Below are positions 22,090 to 33,845 of a stretch of 64,000 nt of DNA, in pieces (the first letter of the stretch is position 1; the number at the start of each line of letters is the position of its first letter). The notes under the pieces were generated by a model. That model saw only the letters and a list, made by a program, of their open reading frames with translations, made no database searches and was not told the DNA's origin. The position numbers and the translations under genes are program-made. Origin of the DNA: Odontocerum albicorne (Eukaryota; Arthropoda; Insecta; Trichoptera; Odontoceridae). The stretch covers positions 12,809,112-12,873,111 of the forward strand of contig OX463854.1 of assembly GCA_949825065.1 (NCBI GenBank), written 5' to 3'.

Positions 22090-22712
22090 AATATTTACTG
22101 ACCCACGGGTGGTATTGTTTCAGATGATGAAAGAGTTACAAGAGATACCGGAGGGTGTGTAGTGAAACGAAACACAGGCAATGGGGCACAATAAAATATA
22201 TGATCGAACTGGATAAAATTAAAATCAGCCAAAACAGTATTTAACTACCAACTTTGATGTATGGATGTGAAACGTGAATATTGAAAAACACTGAAATAAG
22301 CCTAATAAATGCAGAAGAAATGCGTGCACTTATAAAAATACAATTTGCAACAGAATACGTAATGAAATGATTAGGGGATGAATGTGAACTTAAGGGTGAT
22401 GTGTTGAGTGAGATGAAGAACAGTGCTTTGGGATGGGTCTTGCACGTTTAACGATTTAATAAAGAAAGACTAACAAAACCATCATGCTGTTCGAATGTCA
22501 GCAGAGAGTTTGGTTGAGGTAGATCAAATAATGTATGGTTGGATCAAATGAATAATATTTAGGAAAAAAAGAAATCTAAGAAGTTAAAGAAATCGTAGGA
22601 ACTATAGGAGAAGGGGAATATATATAGTGATGGCGTAATATATGTGTTGAAGTATGAAAATCCTCTTGGCCTATATTGACAGGAAAAGTGCGTGATGGTA
22701 TGAATATATGTA
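22090..22712 (+). pseudogene. RTE-like LINE fragment 3
   Basis: Decayed plus-strand frames read GGIVSDDERVTRDTGGCVVK (22105), LPTLMYGCETWILKN (22248), GDECELKGDVLSEMKN (22377), ERLTKPS and a terminal gcgtgatggtatgaatatat. Same order of blocks as fragment 1. It points toward fragment 4, tail to tail. Confidence 0.75.
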
Positions 22713-22769
22713 TTTGCTAACTGATTATATAATAGGTGGTATAAGTGCACTAATATTTTTTTCAATATT

Positions 22770-23330
22770 AATACGCTAATTCGTAACGACTTCATTAAGT
22801 TTTGACCATTAACAAACATTTATACATTAGACCATTAACAAACATGCATACATTTGACCAACATACAAAAGCTAATGCGCAACGACTTCATTAAGTTTTG
22901 ACCATTAACAAGCACATATGCATTTGACCATTAACAAACATAAATACGTTAATGCGTAACGACTTCATCAAGTTTTAACCATTAATAAACATACATACAT
23001 TGGATACATATAGTACATTACCAAACATACATAAGCTAATGCGTAACGACTTTATTAAGTTTTGAGCATTAACAAACATATATACATTTGACCATTAACA
23101 AACATACATAACATACGAGTACATTAATGCGTAACGACTTCATCAAGTTTTGTCCATTAACAAACATACATACATTTGACCGTTAACAAACATATTATAT
23201 AAACGCTAATACGTAACGACTTCATTAAGTTTTGCCCATTAACAAACATACGAGTACATACATAACATACTATTAAGTTTTGCCCATTAACAAACATACA
23301 TTAACAAACATACATACATAACATACTAGC
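22770..23330. repeat. Minisatellite between two convergent RTE tails
   Basis: Six to seven irregular units containing gcgtaacgacttcattaagt, tttgaccattaacaaacata and catacatt-like spacers of variable length. It fills the space between the 3' ends of RTE fragments 3 and 4. Two units carry an extra CGAGTA (23116-23121, 23251-23256). Confidence 0.85.
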
Positions 23331-23905
23331 ATCACGCTGTTTTCCTTGACGGGATAAGTAAAGTGAACTTTCCTATCGCAACTCACGTAATTTACCTTCT
23401 CTTTATTCAAATACCACCTCATTCAATTTTCTGCAATTTCTATAGACTTATCTTTTGATATGTCATTCACTAGATCGAACATTACTTTTTTTGATCTCCG
23501 TTGACCACGGTCCCACTTACATTAGCATTAGCACTGTATTGTTTTGTTAGTCTTTCTTTATTTATTCGTTCTACAGATCATCTCAGAGGGCTTATTTTCA
23601 TCTTATTTTAGTTGGTTTTAAATACAAATAACTGTATTATGTAATTTATTGTCACGCCTAATATTATGTTCAGTGCTAGCATTTCTATAGCATATATTCG
23701 ATTCCTTTCTAACATTCACATTTTATCCCCTGACATCAAAGTTCATTCTTAAATACTGTTATGGGCTTCCATCTTGGCAGATTTTGATACGTTTGATTCG
23801 AGTTTATATACAATAAATCAGTTGACTTTGTTTGCTATCGCTACATACCTTTAAATCGTACCGCTTTCACCCTGAGCATCTTACATTTTTATTCAGTCTA
23901 TATTC
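23329..23905 (-). pseudogene. RTE-like LINE fragment 4
   Basis: Reads on the minus strand from the thumb (about 23900) to the 3' end (23329, catcacgctgttttccttga, the complement of the family's terminal YPDR coding block). Internal landmark: gttttgttagtctttcttta near 23550, the complement of the ERLTKQ block. Heavily decayed. Confidence 0.65.
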
Positions 23906-23942
23906 TCTATTTCTACCATTTACCATCAATCTTGTTTTAGAA

Positions 23943-24128
23943 AGTTACCGTGGCCTTGGTGGTAAGACACTTGTCTGCCGATCCGGAGGTTGCGGGTTCG
24001 ATCCCCGCTGGAACCCAGATTTTTTTAAATAATATTCCAGTCTGGTTAACACTTAGGGCCTATAAAACATATTTATGGTTGGTTGGAAGAGATTGCCACA
24101 TGGCAATAAACTCGCCAGGTTAAAAAAA
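23943..24128 (+). repeat. SINE-A copy, best preserved
   Basis: Head: ccgtggccttggtggtaag (A box) and ttgcgggttcgatccccgct (a good B box). Then aacccagattttttt, body ccagtctggttaacactta and gggcctataaaacatattta, and tail ggttggttggaagagattgc, cacatggcaataaactcgcc, agg. Length about 185 bp. I used it as the consensus for family A. Confidence 0.9.
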
Positions 24129-24224
24129 AAAGTTAATTTAAAAGTTATTGAACAATAATTATACGTCAATTATCATAATTGTCTTCGTTTAAATCAATAT
24201 GTAACCTATTAAATAGGCTTAGTG

Positions 24225-24720
24225 CAAAAAGTAATCGTTATCAAAACTATTAAAAAAAGATATTTTTCTCGTAGTTGGAGGCGTAAAATAACGTATTTGA
24301 TACATGCATAATTCAAATGACTCGATTTACATAATTCAATATATATACATATAGATAAATAATGAGCCTTCTCATACTAAACATTACTCTAGCAATATTT
24401 ATTCTTATAAAACCAACATTTTTTTATATATTTATTGTTTACCCATTATTTAAGGCGTAGAATAACATTTTAGTACAAACAGTATTTAAATAACTGTTGA
24501 TTTAATAAGAAATATACGCATATCCTTAAAATATCAGTTAGCCGCCTAAGAATAAATATTGCTCTAGCAGTATTTGTTCTTAAGGGCCATCAAAACTATA
24601 AGAAGAGAGAGATTTGCCCATTATTTGAGGCATTAAATAATACATTAATACATACATTATTCAATAAACTGTTGATTCAATAAGGTTCAAAAAGGATTTT
24701 AACAACCTAACGAAGATTAA
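24225..24720. repeat. Diverged tandem repeat, about 180 bp
   Basis: Related blocks: gaggcgtaaaataacg (24280), taaggcgtagaataacat (24452), gaggcattaaataatac (24626), each followed by aactgttgatt-like sequence and preceded by actctagcaatatttattc or gctctagcagtatttgttc. Old and irregular. Confidence 0.55.
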
Positions 24721-25971
24721 ATTTTAGTTCAATCATAAAAATGCGATTAGCAAATTTTATGTTATGTACTTATTTGTTTTCTCTAATACCTATCCCATAT
24801 GGCTGATAGTTCCAAATTAATACTGTTTAAAATATAATATTTTTTTTCTATTATTATTTTTATGAGTTTGATATCTTTGTGAAATTCTAAATATTGATAA
24901 TATATTTCAAGACTTGATATCCACTTGACCACGTGCATCATGCACAAACTTCTCAATAATCAAACATTACATTAAAAAGCACAAAAATTGCATAAATAAT
25001 ATTTAGACTTGGGCTTTTTGTTTTTTTCTATTAATTTATATATATGAATTGAAACGAAGTAATGTTCACATATGATATATGATAAAATACCATTGTTTTG
25101 CCAGATTGGTTCTCGATAGCCCCAAGGTCAGAATCTATTTTCTGTGTTTTCTTTTATAACTGATAGTACGCCTTTTTTTCCATTACTTCCGTTTCCTTTT
25201 TTCTATCATAAATCAAATATTGTTGATGGATACATTTTATTATTTTCTTTCCATATATATTAATATATGCTTTAAGTGTTTTTATTTATTTATGTATTTA
25301 ATTAACGACACAACAGTGTCTTTGTATACAAATGAACATGTGACAGGTTATACAAGTACTTAAAATTATTGACAAAAAATACAAAACTTTATCTTAAACT
25401 AACATGAAGATACAAAAAGCAGTTGTAATAATAAATTATAGTCATTGTTTTAGAATTATTTAATAATTATATGTATATTTAAGTTCTATATATGTTATGT
25501 ATGTATACCACAAAATATTACCAAACTTTACCAAGCAGCCTTACGTAATTGTAGAAGACTTATTTTATAAAGGTAGAGAACTCAGATATGTTTTAGTGGA
25601 ATAACGCTTACATAGAACAAAAATAGAATTTTTTGAGAATTTTTCGAGAATCTTTATATAAGAACTGTTAATAAAAATAGTAAACCACACAAATGACATT
25701 TTGCATATATCTTTTAAAGTTGAAGTTTTCGGAAGAGTAAGAACTGTTAATATGCAGACATTGTTGTTTTTGGATTGACGGTGAGCACAATGTTCTTATA
25801 ATTCTACACTTTTTAGTCGTCGTAGCCTCTGATGACCTGATCACTATGCGTCGTGAGTTACTCGGAAGCTGATTTTCTATAGACCCACAAAGGCATCGCA
25901 TTTTATATCAGTAGTCACAGGATATCAACAATAGGTTTGAAATTAAATGGTTTTTAAAATTTTCTTTCCCG
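24721..25971. other. Anonymous AT-rich sequence
   Basis: Nothing recognisable on either strand. Confidence 0.5.
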
Positions 25972-26414
25972 TGCTAAAAAAATCCGTGCGTTCGAGTACT
26001 GTGTTTGCAATACACATCAATACACATGTAAAAATGAGCGATTTAAAATCGGAAAAATAAGAATATTCACAGCCAATCGCTTAAATAAATTAAATTTGAA
26101 GTCAAAAGTGATAATGGAAATTTAATTGCTGAAAATATGAAAAAAACCATCGGCCGACGTTCACAAAACGGGCGAAGCGACCACCTCAAACAAAAGCCCG
26201 CGAGCTACTGAAGCGAGAGAAGCATGCGAACTGAGATTCTATTTCTTGCGTTCCCATATACCGAAGTGGAGTGAGAGTGAGACGTGAATAGCGTCGCTTC
26301 CTCACCCATAGCAGTTTTTTAGAATGAATATACATACGTCACACACTGGCACATGTTTGATTGTATTGGTGAATTTCTTCCCGATTTTCACAAAATATCT
26401 CTGATGTGGCCGAT
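25972..26414 (+). repeat. 440 bp dispersed repeat, copy 1
   Basis: Aligns end to end with the reverse complement of 44825-45262. Shared landmarks: gtgctaaaaaaatccg (start), gcgatttaaaatcg, gacgttcacaaaacgg, ttgcgttcccatataccgaa, gaatagcgtcgcttcctca, ttgattgtattggtgaattt and cacaaaatatctctgatg (end). The centre is GC-rich, the flanks AT-rich. There is no long reading frame and no obvious inverted repeat at the ends. Class unknown: non-autonomous transposon, LTR or SINE-like unit. Confidence 0.8.
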
Positions 26415-27124
26415 AAGTGCTAATTATTATTAATATTATTTTTTCATTCAATGCGTAAATGTATTAGGTACGGAGGAATACCTAAAATCTGAACCCAGTA
26501 TTTATTATATTTATAGAGATATTAAAGTTTTTAGAAGCAAATGTGCACTAGTTACACATCACAGATCACTCTACGAATCGAATACTATTTCATGTAGAAT
26601 TTACATAACAAGATCATAAAGTTTCCACTCAAGGATATAAATAAGGTCTTTTTTTTGCATCAATTCAACTGTTTCCCAAGGCAGTGCTTCAGCGGACTTG
26701 ACAAGGATAAATCGATTATTTGCATAAGTGAAATTGGTCTTTCATCAATTAGCTACCCTAGTTTAATCGTTTAGTCCACTTTCTTACTGCGGAACATGGT
26801 GGAGAAGATTTTCCGTCTACAACATCCAAACGTAGTTTAATTTCTGCCGGAATTTTCCCTTGATAACTTATATCGGCTCTTTTTGATAACTTATATCGGC
26901 TCTATTTGACATACTACTAACGGCAGAGATATTAAATTTTAACTATAATATCTGACCGTGGTCAACTCACGATGTTATCTATTCACGCTCTAGCTTGGCT
27001 GGAAACTTTTCGACATTAGTGGTATATCGCTTCTATGACATACGGTATTTTTTCGTTTTCCTTACTTAATCATCGGTTTCGGTAAAGAATGTTTGGTCTT
27101 ATATGTTCCCTTATTAGTTTTCAA
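26415..27124. other. Anonymous sequence
   Basis: An 18-19 bp direct repeat (gataacttatatcggctct) occurs twice at 26863-26901. Nothing else recognisable. Confidence 0.5.
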
Positions 27125-27270
27125 GTTGAGTATGCTAATTGGTTTATATAACTATTTTTCCTAATTTAGGTTTGAATTCCAATTGACCTAGCAATTGGTA
27201 CAATTCTTCACAACTCTTGCCTGGTTGATTGAAAAATATTGTCGGATAACAATGAACTCACAATATTTAA
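27125..27270 (+). repeat. SINE-A copy, strongly diverged
   Basis: B-box-like aggtttgaattccaattgac followed by the tail cctggttgattgaaaaatat and taacaatgaactcac. Confidence 0.5.
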
Positions 27271-27555
27271 TAGAAAATTTGGCAATGAATATAAAAATTT
27301 TAAATATTTTCTATTATTTTCTAATATAGTATGTATACGATAAAAACAACCTTCTATTTGAAAAGCAATTTATATGGAGAGTTTGATTTATTGATTTCTT
27401 AATAAAATTAAAGATGACCAATGGTAATCTTGTGATATATTGCATCTCATTCATCACGAATCACATTGACAAACACTCGTCATTATAAAACTCAAATCTG
27501 CATCTCTTCCATTTATCGTTATCTTATTTTGTGTAAACTCCGTGTCACTTATCAT

Positions 27556-27690
27556 AAACCGTGGTCTAGTTGGTAAGACATCTGTCACCTGACGGAAAGG
27601 TTGCGGATTCGATTCATGTTGCAGCCTCGTTATTTTTAAAATGGAAAAAAAATCTACACCATAAAATATACTTATGTGTGCATCAAATAT
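27556..27690 (+). repeat. SINE-A copy
   Basis: Well-kept head: ccgtggtctagttggtaaga and ttgcggattcgattcatgtt; then cctcgttatttttaaaatgg and a partial body aaaatatacttatgtg. Tail truncated. Confidence 0.75.
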
Positions 27691-29264
27691 TATAATAGTA
27701 TAATGAGAAATAAATTGTGTAACTTATTTGTGCATCAAATGTCAGTGTTATGAGAAAAAATGTTGCAATACAATAACAAGATGCAACAAAAAACAATAGG
27801 GTTTGCAAGAAATACGCATAACACTACATGTTATGATAACAAGATTTATCGACCGATAAATGTATTCATAATGTTATAGGAAATATTATAAATAAAACGT
27901 CCTAAAACCGAGAAGTGTACTATTTGCCACCGAGTGGATATTTTGGATATTTTGACGACACGACAATGCGGTGTGTTTTTTATACTTTTTGAAATATCAA
28001 AACTGATTTAATAGAAAAATCAGAAATAGTCTTGATTAGTGAATGAAAAAAAAAAGAGATAAGAATTGTTTTTCAATTTATAAGATAAACTCAACCTATT
28101 TCACATTTGGGATGTATTCAACACTATGATATTTGTCCGTAAACTTAAAATACTCTGTATGTATTTAACTTTGATATAAATACTTCAGGTGAAACTCCTA
28201 TATACTGAAAATACTCCATATTATTTTTGTGCTTTAAAGGCAACCCACTGTATCTTTTTACTTTTATGCCATTAAAACACAAAGAATGTCAAATTAATGA
28301 TTTAGTATTATGTCTGATTGTATATCAACATTAATAAAAAATGGTATTTGATTACGTAATGAGAAAACATGTGACAATTAAAAAAAAACCAACCTCAGTT
28401 GAACTTTAATTTAGTACAAAACAGAAAAATATCCATCTCGTAAATAAGTCGGTGTCATAAAAAACCCCGTTGATAAACGAAAAAATGTTTATAATAATTA
28501 ATTTTTGACTGTTTAGATTGTGGCTATCATCATTAACTCTTTAATCAAAGAAAACATTTATAATTACAGAAATAAAATATTGCTTCAATCAGTTTATCTG
28601 AAAAAAAAAACACGATACATTAACTATATATTTAGGTAGCGTATGACACTTGATATAACTTGTCTCCAACATCATAATTTGCTACCCCAGCTTAAAATTT
28701 CCAAACCATAAGATAGTCGAAGGCTGGTAACATAAGCCACCTGCAAAAAAAATATTGTATCGTATTTTTGAGATAAGACATTCAGCGTTATATTTCTCGT
28801 ATTATAAAGAATTTATCTTATTTTTTATTATTGTAATTTTTTATTTTAAAAGCAATGTCTTTTGTTTATTTTGGAAACAACATTTTGTTTTTTCTTTTTA
28901 AATGGTAACTTTACTTCTTTACGCAATTTTTATTTACCTTATTTTTCTTTACTTCATTTTTCTAGCATTTTAAGTTATTTCATACCTTATAATACATAGA
29001 ATTAGAAAATAGAGGATATTTTAGTTTTGAAAAATTACATCCTCCACCCTCGTTCAGGACGAAATGTGCTAACTAAGAATAATATTCTGCAAAAGCGCTC
29101 ACTGGCAGAATCCACTCCATAAATCAAGCATTTTAGTAGAGTTAATCAACATAAACCACTTATAATATGACGTAGAATTAGTACCTGTTGTCAAAGTTCC
29201 ACATTACTTAACGACTTTTTGGGAAGAGTGTAACATGAAAGATAAGCCACGTATCATCTTCTAA
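27691..29264. other. Anonymous AT-rich sequence
   Basis: Nothing recognisable. Confidence 0.5.
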
Positions 29265-29525
29265 ATGAGGTGTGACAAATTAAAGAATCACATTCACGAA
29301 GTAACAAAGATACCTGTCGATGTTGTCAGTGGCAGTTCACGTAAGGATATGATTTTGACATTTTTAATAAGGGGAGTTTTACTTGAAAGATTTCTTGCAC
29401 CCTCGAGGCTAAGGGGTGAGTATGTGCTATTGGATAAATGGGGTTGTCGTGAAACACGAAGTGAGATATTCGGCTTACAGGGTGTGTCATGTAAAGAGCG
29501 ATATGTGAATGCAGGGCTGTTTTAA
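29265..29525 (+). other. Unidentified open frame with internal splice-donor-like site
   Basis: An ATG frame of 86 codons in locally GC-richer sequence. It reads KIPVDVVSGSSRKDMILTF and LLERFLAPSRLRGEYVLLDK. A strong donor-like agggGTGAGTatg occurs inside at about 29414, so a real exon could end there. I recognise no family. It could equally be a fragment of an unknown mobile element. Confidence 0.25.
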
Positions 29526-30654
29526 TAGTTATTGATAACCCGAGATTTTATTTTAAAATGCATACCTTTTTTTTTTTTTTTTTCTTATTAGTCTATCCTA
29601 GAACTTTTCCATTCCAGGAATGTCTTGTTATTACTAAAGAATCAACTATCTGATATCTGTCTATTATTTCGATTGTCTGCTAGTTGTCTGCTAAGAAGAA
29701 AGTAAGTAAGTAAGTCAAAACAATCAATTAATGAAAAAGTTCTAGTTTAATTCATTGATTTCTTTGACTGTACGTTTGAATGCTGTTTTCAGTGATTTTT
29801 TTTTCAATTTAGTAATTAGATCATCTCTGTAATCTAAGTAAAATATTATCATCATCACTATCATGTCGCCCCTTAGGGTTGGGTAAAGATAAAGTATTTT
29901 ACCTTATTCTACCTTGACACATTAACATGCTCTTCTATTCATTAACATGCTCTTCTATTCATTAACATGCTCTCCTATTACAAACGCTTTTACTTTTCTC
30001 TCTTTCAGAATTTGATTCAAATGGTTGTGCTACGTTTTTCTAGGGTTTATAATAGCGTTTATACCATCTATGTTACACTTGTGATGGTTTTTTTTAAAGC
30101 AGTTTCTAAGTTAAATTTCAATTATTTAGGGTAGGATCCCTTGTAGTGGTTGAGGTTGTAATTGTTCTAAATTATATTTCATGTGTCATGATGAATACTG
30201 TATGTGAATTTCCCCATGTTATTATGTATACTCATAAAATATTACTTGAATTCTTCTTACATTTTCAGTCAATATGTATAACATATATTGTTTACATAAT
30301 AATGGTTTAGATACTTTTTATGTAATGATCTGAAACTTGTACTATCTACAAAAGAAAATTAAATGTTCGAAAAGTTTCACAAAAGATTCGACGGCAATAC
30401 CTATACAATATAGTTGTAAGACAAGGGTATACATCTAAGCAATCTTGTTGAGACAAAGACAACAAGCATATAAGGAATGTAAATATAACAACCACACAGG
30501 ATGGACACATTACATGCAAGAATCTCGAATAACTTAGTAATTATTTTTTTCTAGCCTTAAACAATGGAAAATAAAACAGGGAAACAGAATAGAAAAGCAG
30601 CCTTTAATTTGGGCTTATGCTAAGATTGACTAAACAAGGAATCCTTATGATTCA
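29526..30654. other. Anonymous sequence with a 20 bp triplication
   Basis: A 20 bp unit, cattaacatgctcttctatt, is repeated three times at about 29919-29979. Nothing else recognisable. Confidence 0.55.
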
Positions 30655-30830
30655 GAAATGATGTCAGAAGATTGCCTAACTGATGAGACGCATGTCGTAC
30701 ATGTGGTTAAATTTCCGTTGACACCCGATAAAAAAAATCAGTCTGGGTTTTGGTCAAGGTCTCTTTGACAACCACACGTCATAAATCTATCAGATTGTAC
30801 TTTATACAGTGAACTTCTAATATATAAAAG
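30655..30830 (+). repeat. SINE-A copy
   Basis: Diverged head (cctaactgatgagacgcatg; gttaaatttccgttgacacc), then aaaaatcagtctgggtttt, tail caaccacacgtcataaatct and the end gattgtactttatacagtga. Confidence 0.65.
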
Positions 30831-31037
30831 ATGCGACAGTATCTTGACGACTGAACAGGATAGTATCATACATAACCATGGTGAGGATGATCGTCAAAGT
30901 TGAAGAGGTGACCAAGAAGATGACATTACAAAAACAAATTAAATTAATAAATCAAATAAGGTAACATGAGAGTAAACAAGAAGTATCGCTTTATAAAAAT
31001 ATATATTAAAAATGTAATCACATATGTGACGATTTCC

Positions 31038-31195
31038 ATGACCTAGTTTATAAGAATGTGACTTCCAACCAGGGTTTCGGGTTCGATTCCTGATGGTATC
31101 TTAAAAAAAATAATAGGATGATAAAAGTGTTTGTTCGTTAACAATATTATCACGCGCTAGATAGGTGTAAGTATTGTTTTATTTTAGCGCACAGG
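31038..31195 (+). repeat. SINE-B copy
   Basis: Well-kept head (ccatgacctagtttataaga; ggtttcgggttcgattcctg) joined to the B body: gttcgttaacaatattatca and cgcgctagataggtgtaagt, attgtttt. Confidence 0.75.
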
Positions 31196-31327
31196 GTAGA
31201 ATTCCAAATATGTACTATGAAGGTTCGATTAATAGAGCCGAATACTATGTTAACTTCCAGTCACGCTCTACAATATGTTCGAATCACCAATTCGGTATGT
31301 TAAAGTTTAACTGTTGTTTATAGTTTA

Positions 31328-31437
31328 GTCTTGTTTGCGCTCCCCTGAAGATGAGGTGAAAGCCTTGAAACCGGTAGGGTTATACCGTCACAAAAAAGTG
31401 GAATAAACAGTGTTTGTTAAAAATAAATTACAATATA
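31328..31437 (+). repeat. Single arm of the palindromic element
   Basis: Matches the right arm at 21085-21191: gtcttgtttgcgctcccctg, gaggtgaaagccttgaaacc, ggttataccgtcac, aagtggaataaacagtgttt. The left arm is absent. Confidence 0.8.
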
Positions 31438-31929
31438 AAGTTTAACTCTAGGAATGATGGAATGAATGAATCACATTCGTGTACAGGCTTTAAAATTGTA
31501 TAAATAAAAGGAAGATGTTATAATGTTTGAATGATACATCAAAAAATTCTTATATTTATTGTACTTTAAAAAAATAAAATAAAGGATTGTTAAAACATTT
31601 TTTTCTTTCAATAATTTGTTTTTTTATCATTAACACGCAATTTCTGTTGTGATCCAATTTATTTGATTACAGAAAAATATTTCTTACTGCAAATAAAAAA
31701 AAAAGTTTTTTTGCAGGTTTCAGGCACCCTAAAAATTAACGCATCCCTTAATACAATTTATATATGAGTATATACATAAGCATATCACGGAAGCATGTCC
31801 GGTAGCATGTTGATTGCGCGGCAAAACATCCTGTTTTCGCTGCGTCAAAGGAAATGGCTCGCGCTTAAGAAGCCCAGCGATTATATTTACTTGTTAAGTA
31901 AAACTGAGTTGGTTTTTGCCTTGAAATAG
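31438..31929. other. Anonymous sequence
   Basis: Nothing recognisable. Confidence 0.5.
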
Positions 31930-32910
31930 TCGTATCATGTTTTCAGAAGACATTCCGATTTTTCCAATTTCAAATAAGAATTTCGTTCGTTTTGGTAAAA
32001 TGTAATGTAAACTACAGATTAATGTGTGTATCATGTGTTCAAAAGACATTCCGATTTTTCCGATTTCAAATAAGAATTTCGTTCGTTTTGGTAAAATGTA
32101 ATGTAAACTACAGATTAATGTGTGTATCTTGTGTTCAGAAGACATTCCGATTTTTCCAATTTCAAATAAGAATTTCGTTCGTTTTGGTAAAATGTAATGT
32201 AAACTACAGATTAATGTGTGTATCGTGTGTTCAGAAGACATTCCGATTTTTCCAATTTCAAATAAGAATTTCGTTCGATTTGGGATGGATATATATGTAA
32301 ACTACATATTAATGTGTGTATTATGTGTTCAGAAGACATTCCGAGTTTTTCAATTTCAAATAAGAATTTCGTTTGATCTGGGATGAATATGAACTTAAGA
32401 TTAATGTGTGTATCATGTGTTCAGAAGACATTCCGATTTTTCCAATTTAAAATAAGAATTTCGTTTGATCTGGGATGAATATGAACTTAAGATTAATGTG
32501 TGTATCATGTGTTCAGAAAACATTCCGATTTTTCCAATTTCAAATAAGAATTTCGTTTGATCTGGGATGAATATGAACTTAAGATTAATATGTGTATCAT
32601 GTGTTCAGAAGACATTCCGATTTTTCCAATTTTAAATAAGAATTTCGTTTGATCTGGGATGAATATGAACTTAAGATTAATGTGTATATCATGTGTTTAG
32701 AAGGTATTCCGATTTTTCCAATTTCAAATAAGAATTTCATTTCATTTGGGATGAATATGAACTTAAGATTATTGTGTATATCCATGAATTCAGAAGATAT
32801 TACGATTTTTTCCATCTCAAATAGGAATTTCATTTGATTTGGGATGAATATGAACATAAGAAGAATGTGTATATCAAGTGTTCAGAAAATATTCCGATTT
32901 GTCTCATTTC
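31930..32910. repeat. Minisatellite embedded in an RTE fragment
   Basis: About ten units. The first four have a period of about 96 bp (cgttttggtaaaatgtaatg arm), the rest about 91-92 bp (gatctgggatgaatatgaac arm). All share gtgttcagaagacattccga and tttcaaataagaatttcg. The arm gggatgaatatgaacttaag matches RTE sequence at 22376 and 15412 (coding DECELK), and the last unit runs straight into RTE fragment 5. The array therefore seems to have grown out of the LINE. Long open frames on both strands here are by-products. Confidence 0.85.
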
Positions 32911-33235
32911 AAAGAAGAAGTGAGATGAATAAGAGTACGTAGAGATGATTTGGGCATGTAGAACGAATGAATGAAGAAATACCAACAAAACAGATTATAG
33001 TAGAAGGCGTATGAGTAAAAGACCAAGGAAAGCACGGTTGAATCAAGGTGCATATGGTATATTCTGACAGAAGGAAAACTAAAAAGTTAGAGAAATCGTG
33101 GAGGCTGTATGATAAAGTACGAGTATATGGACGTGGAAGAGGCAAAATATGCCTGTCGAGTTATGAAAGTATGGAGCTCTATCGTCTCTGTATACCTCGA
33201 TAGGGAAACGCGTGATGGTATGTATGTAAACGAAA
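32911..33235 (+). pseudogene. RTE-like LINE fragment 5 (3' end)
   Basis: Continues from the last minisatellite unit: SEMNK-like sequence, RFGHVERMN-like decayed block at 32948, then ERPTKQ-like, rearranged RRMSKRPRKARLNQ (33010), and the terminal KVWSSIVSVYLDRETRDG (33165-33213), followed by tatgtatgt. Contains an extra CGAGTA at 33120-33125 relative to sibling copies. Confidence 0.75.
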
Positions 33236-33439
33236 TATATGATTTTAAATTTTTTTATATAATAAAACAACATAAAGCAACCTCTTCAAACCAAACAGAA
33301 AGCTTTTCAAGGGGTATTGAGTGAAAACCGACTGGAAATCTTATAACACCAACTATTATATAAATATAGCGGTAATTTTTAAAAAATTTCTACCGATTGT
33401 ATTATCTCTTTCGTTACACATAGTGTATTATTAGTTTTT

Positions 33440-33661
33440 ATTCGTATACAGTTGTCGTCGTTGCTGATCCTCGTAGTCAAGGATCCTTCGCCTTTCCAAC
33501 GTCAATACGGCTGGAAAGCGAAGTTGTGCCGTGGAGATTTCATTTATTTGTTTCTTTTTTCTCCCTAAGCGAGTGAGCTTTTGCACCCCAGCAAACTCAC
33601 CGGCCACACCTGTACTGGATCCACACACACCGACATGTTTTTTCCCATTTTTAAAACAAAA
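33440..33661 (-). repeat. SINE-2 body
   Basis: Minus-strand body without the tRNA head: 33440-33540 (gtcgtcgttgctgatcctcg, gtgccgtggagatttc) matches 39682-39765, and 33585-33655 (gcaaactcaccggccacacc, gacatgttttttccca) matches 40972-41060. Here the two parts are joined by about 50 bp only. Confidence 0.7.
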
Positions 33662-33845
33662 AAGTAGTTTACAGTACAACCTGATAAATGGCTTATTGCC
33701 TTGTCAAAATCTCTTCAAACCAACCAAAACTATGTTAAATAATTCTTAAGTGTAAATAAGACCTGGACCCTGTTTTAAAAAAGAGGGTGCCAACGGGAAT
33801 CTCACCTTGACACGCGTGTTATCTACAATGTAATGGTGGTCATCA
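33662..33845 (-). repeat. SINE-A copy
   Basis: Tail tttacagtacaacctgataa and cttattgccttgtcaaaatc, body cttaagtgtaaataagacct, head gggtgccaacgggaatctca, all on the minus strand. It abuts the SINE-2 body at 33661. Confidence 0.75.

Noticed and set aside
23943..24020. Apparent tRNA genes (good A and B boxes)
   Set aside because: They are heads of a repeated SINE with a common body; no proper acceptor stem or anticodon arm is kept.
31894..32300. Repeat-protein-like frames on both strands
   Set aside because: They lie in the 91-96 bp minisatellite and have no independent support.
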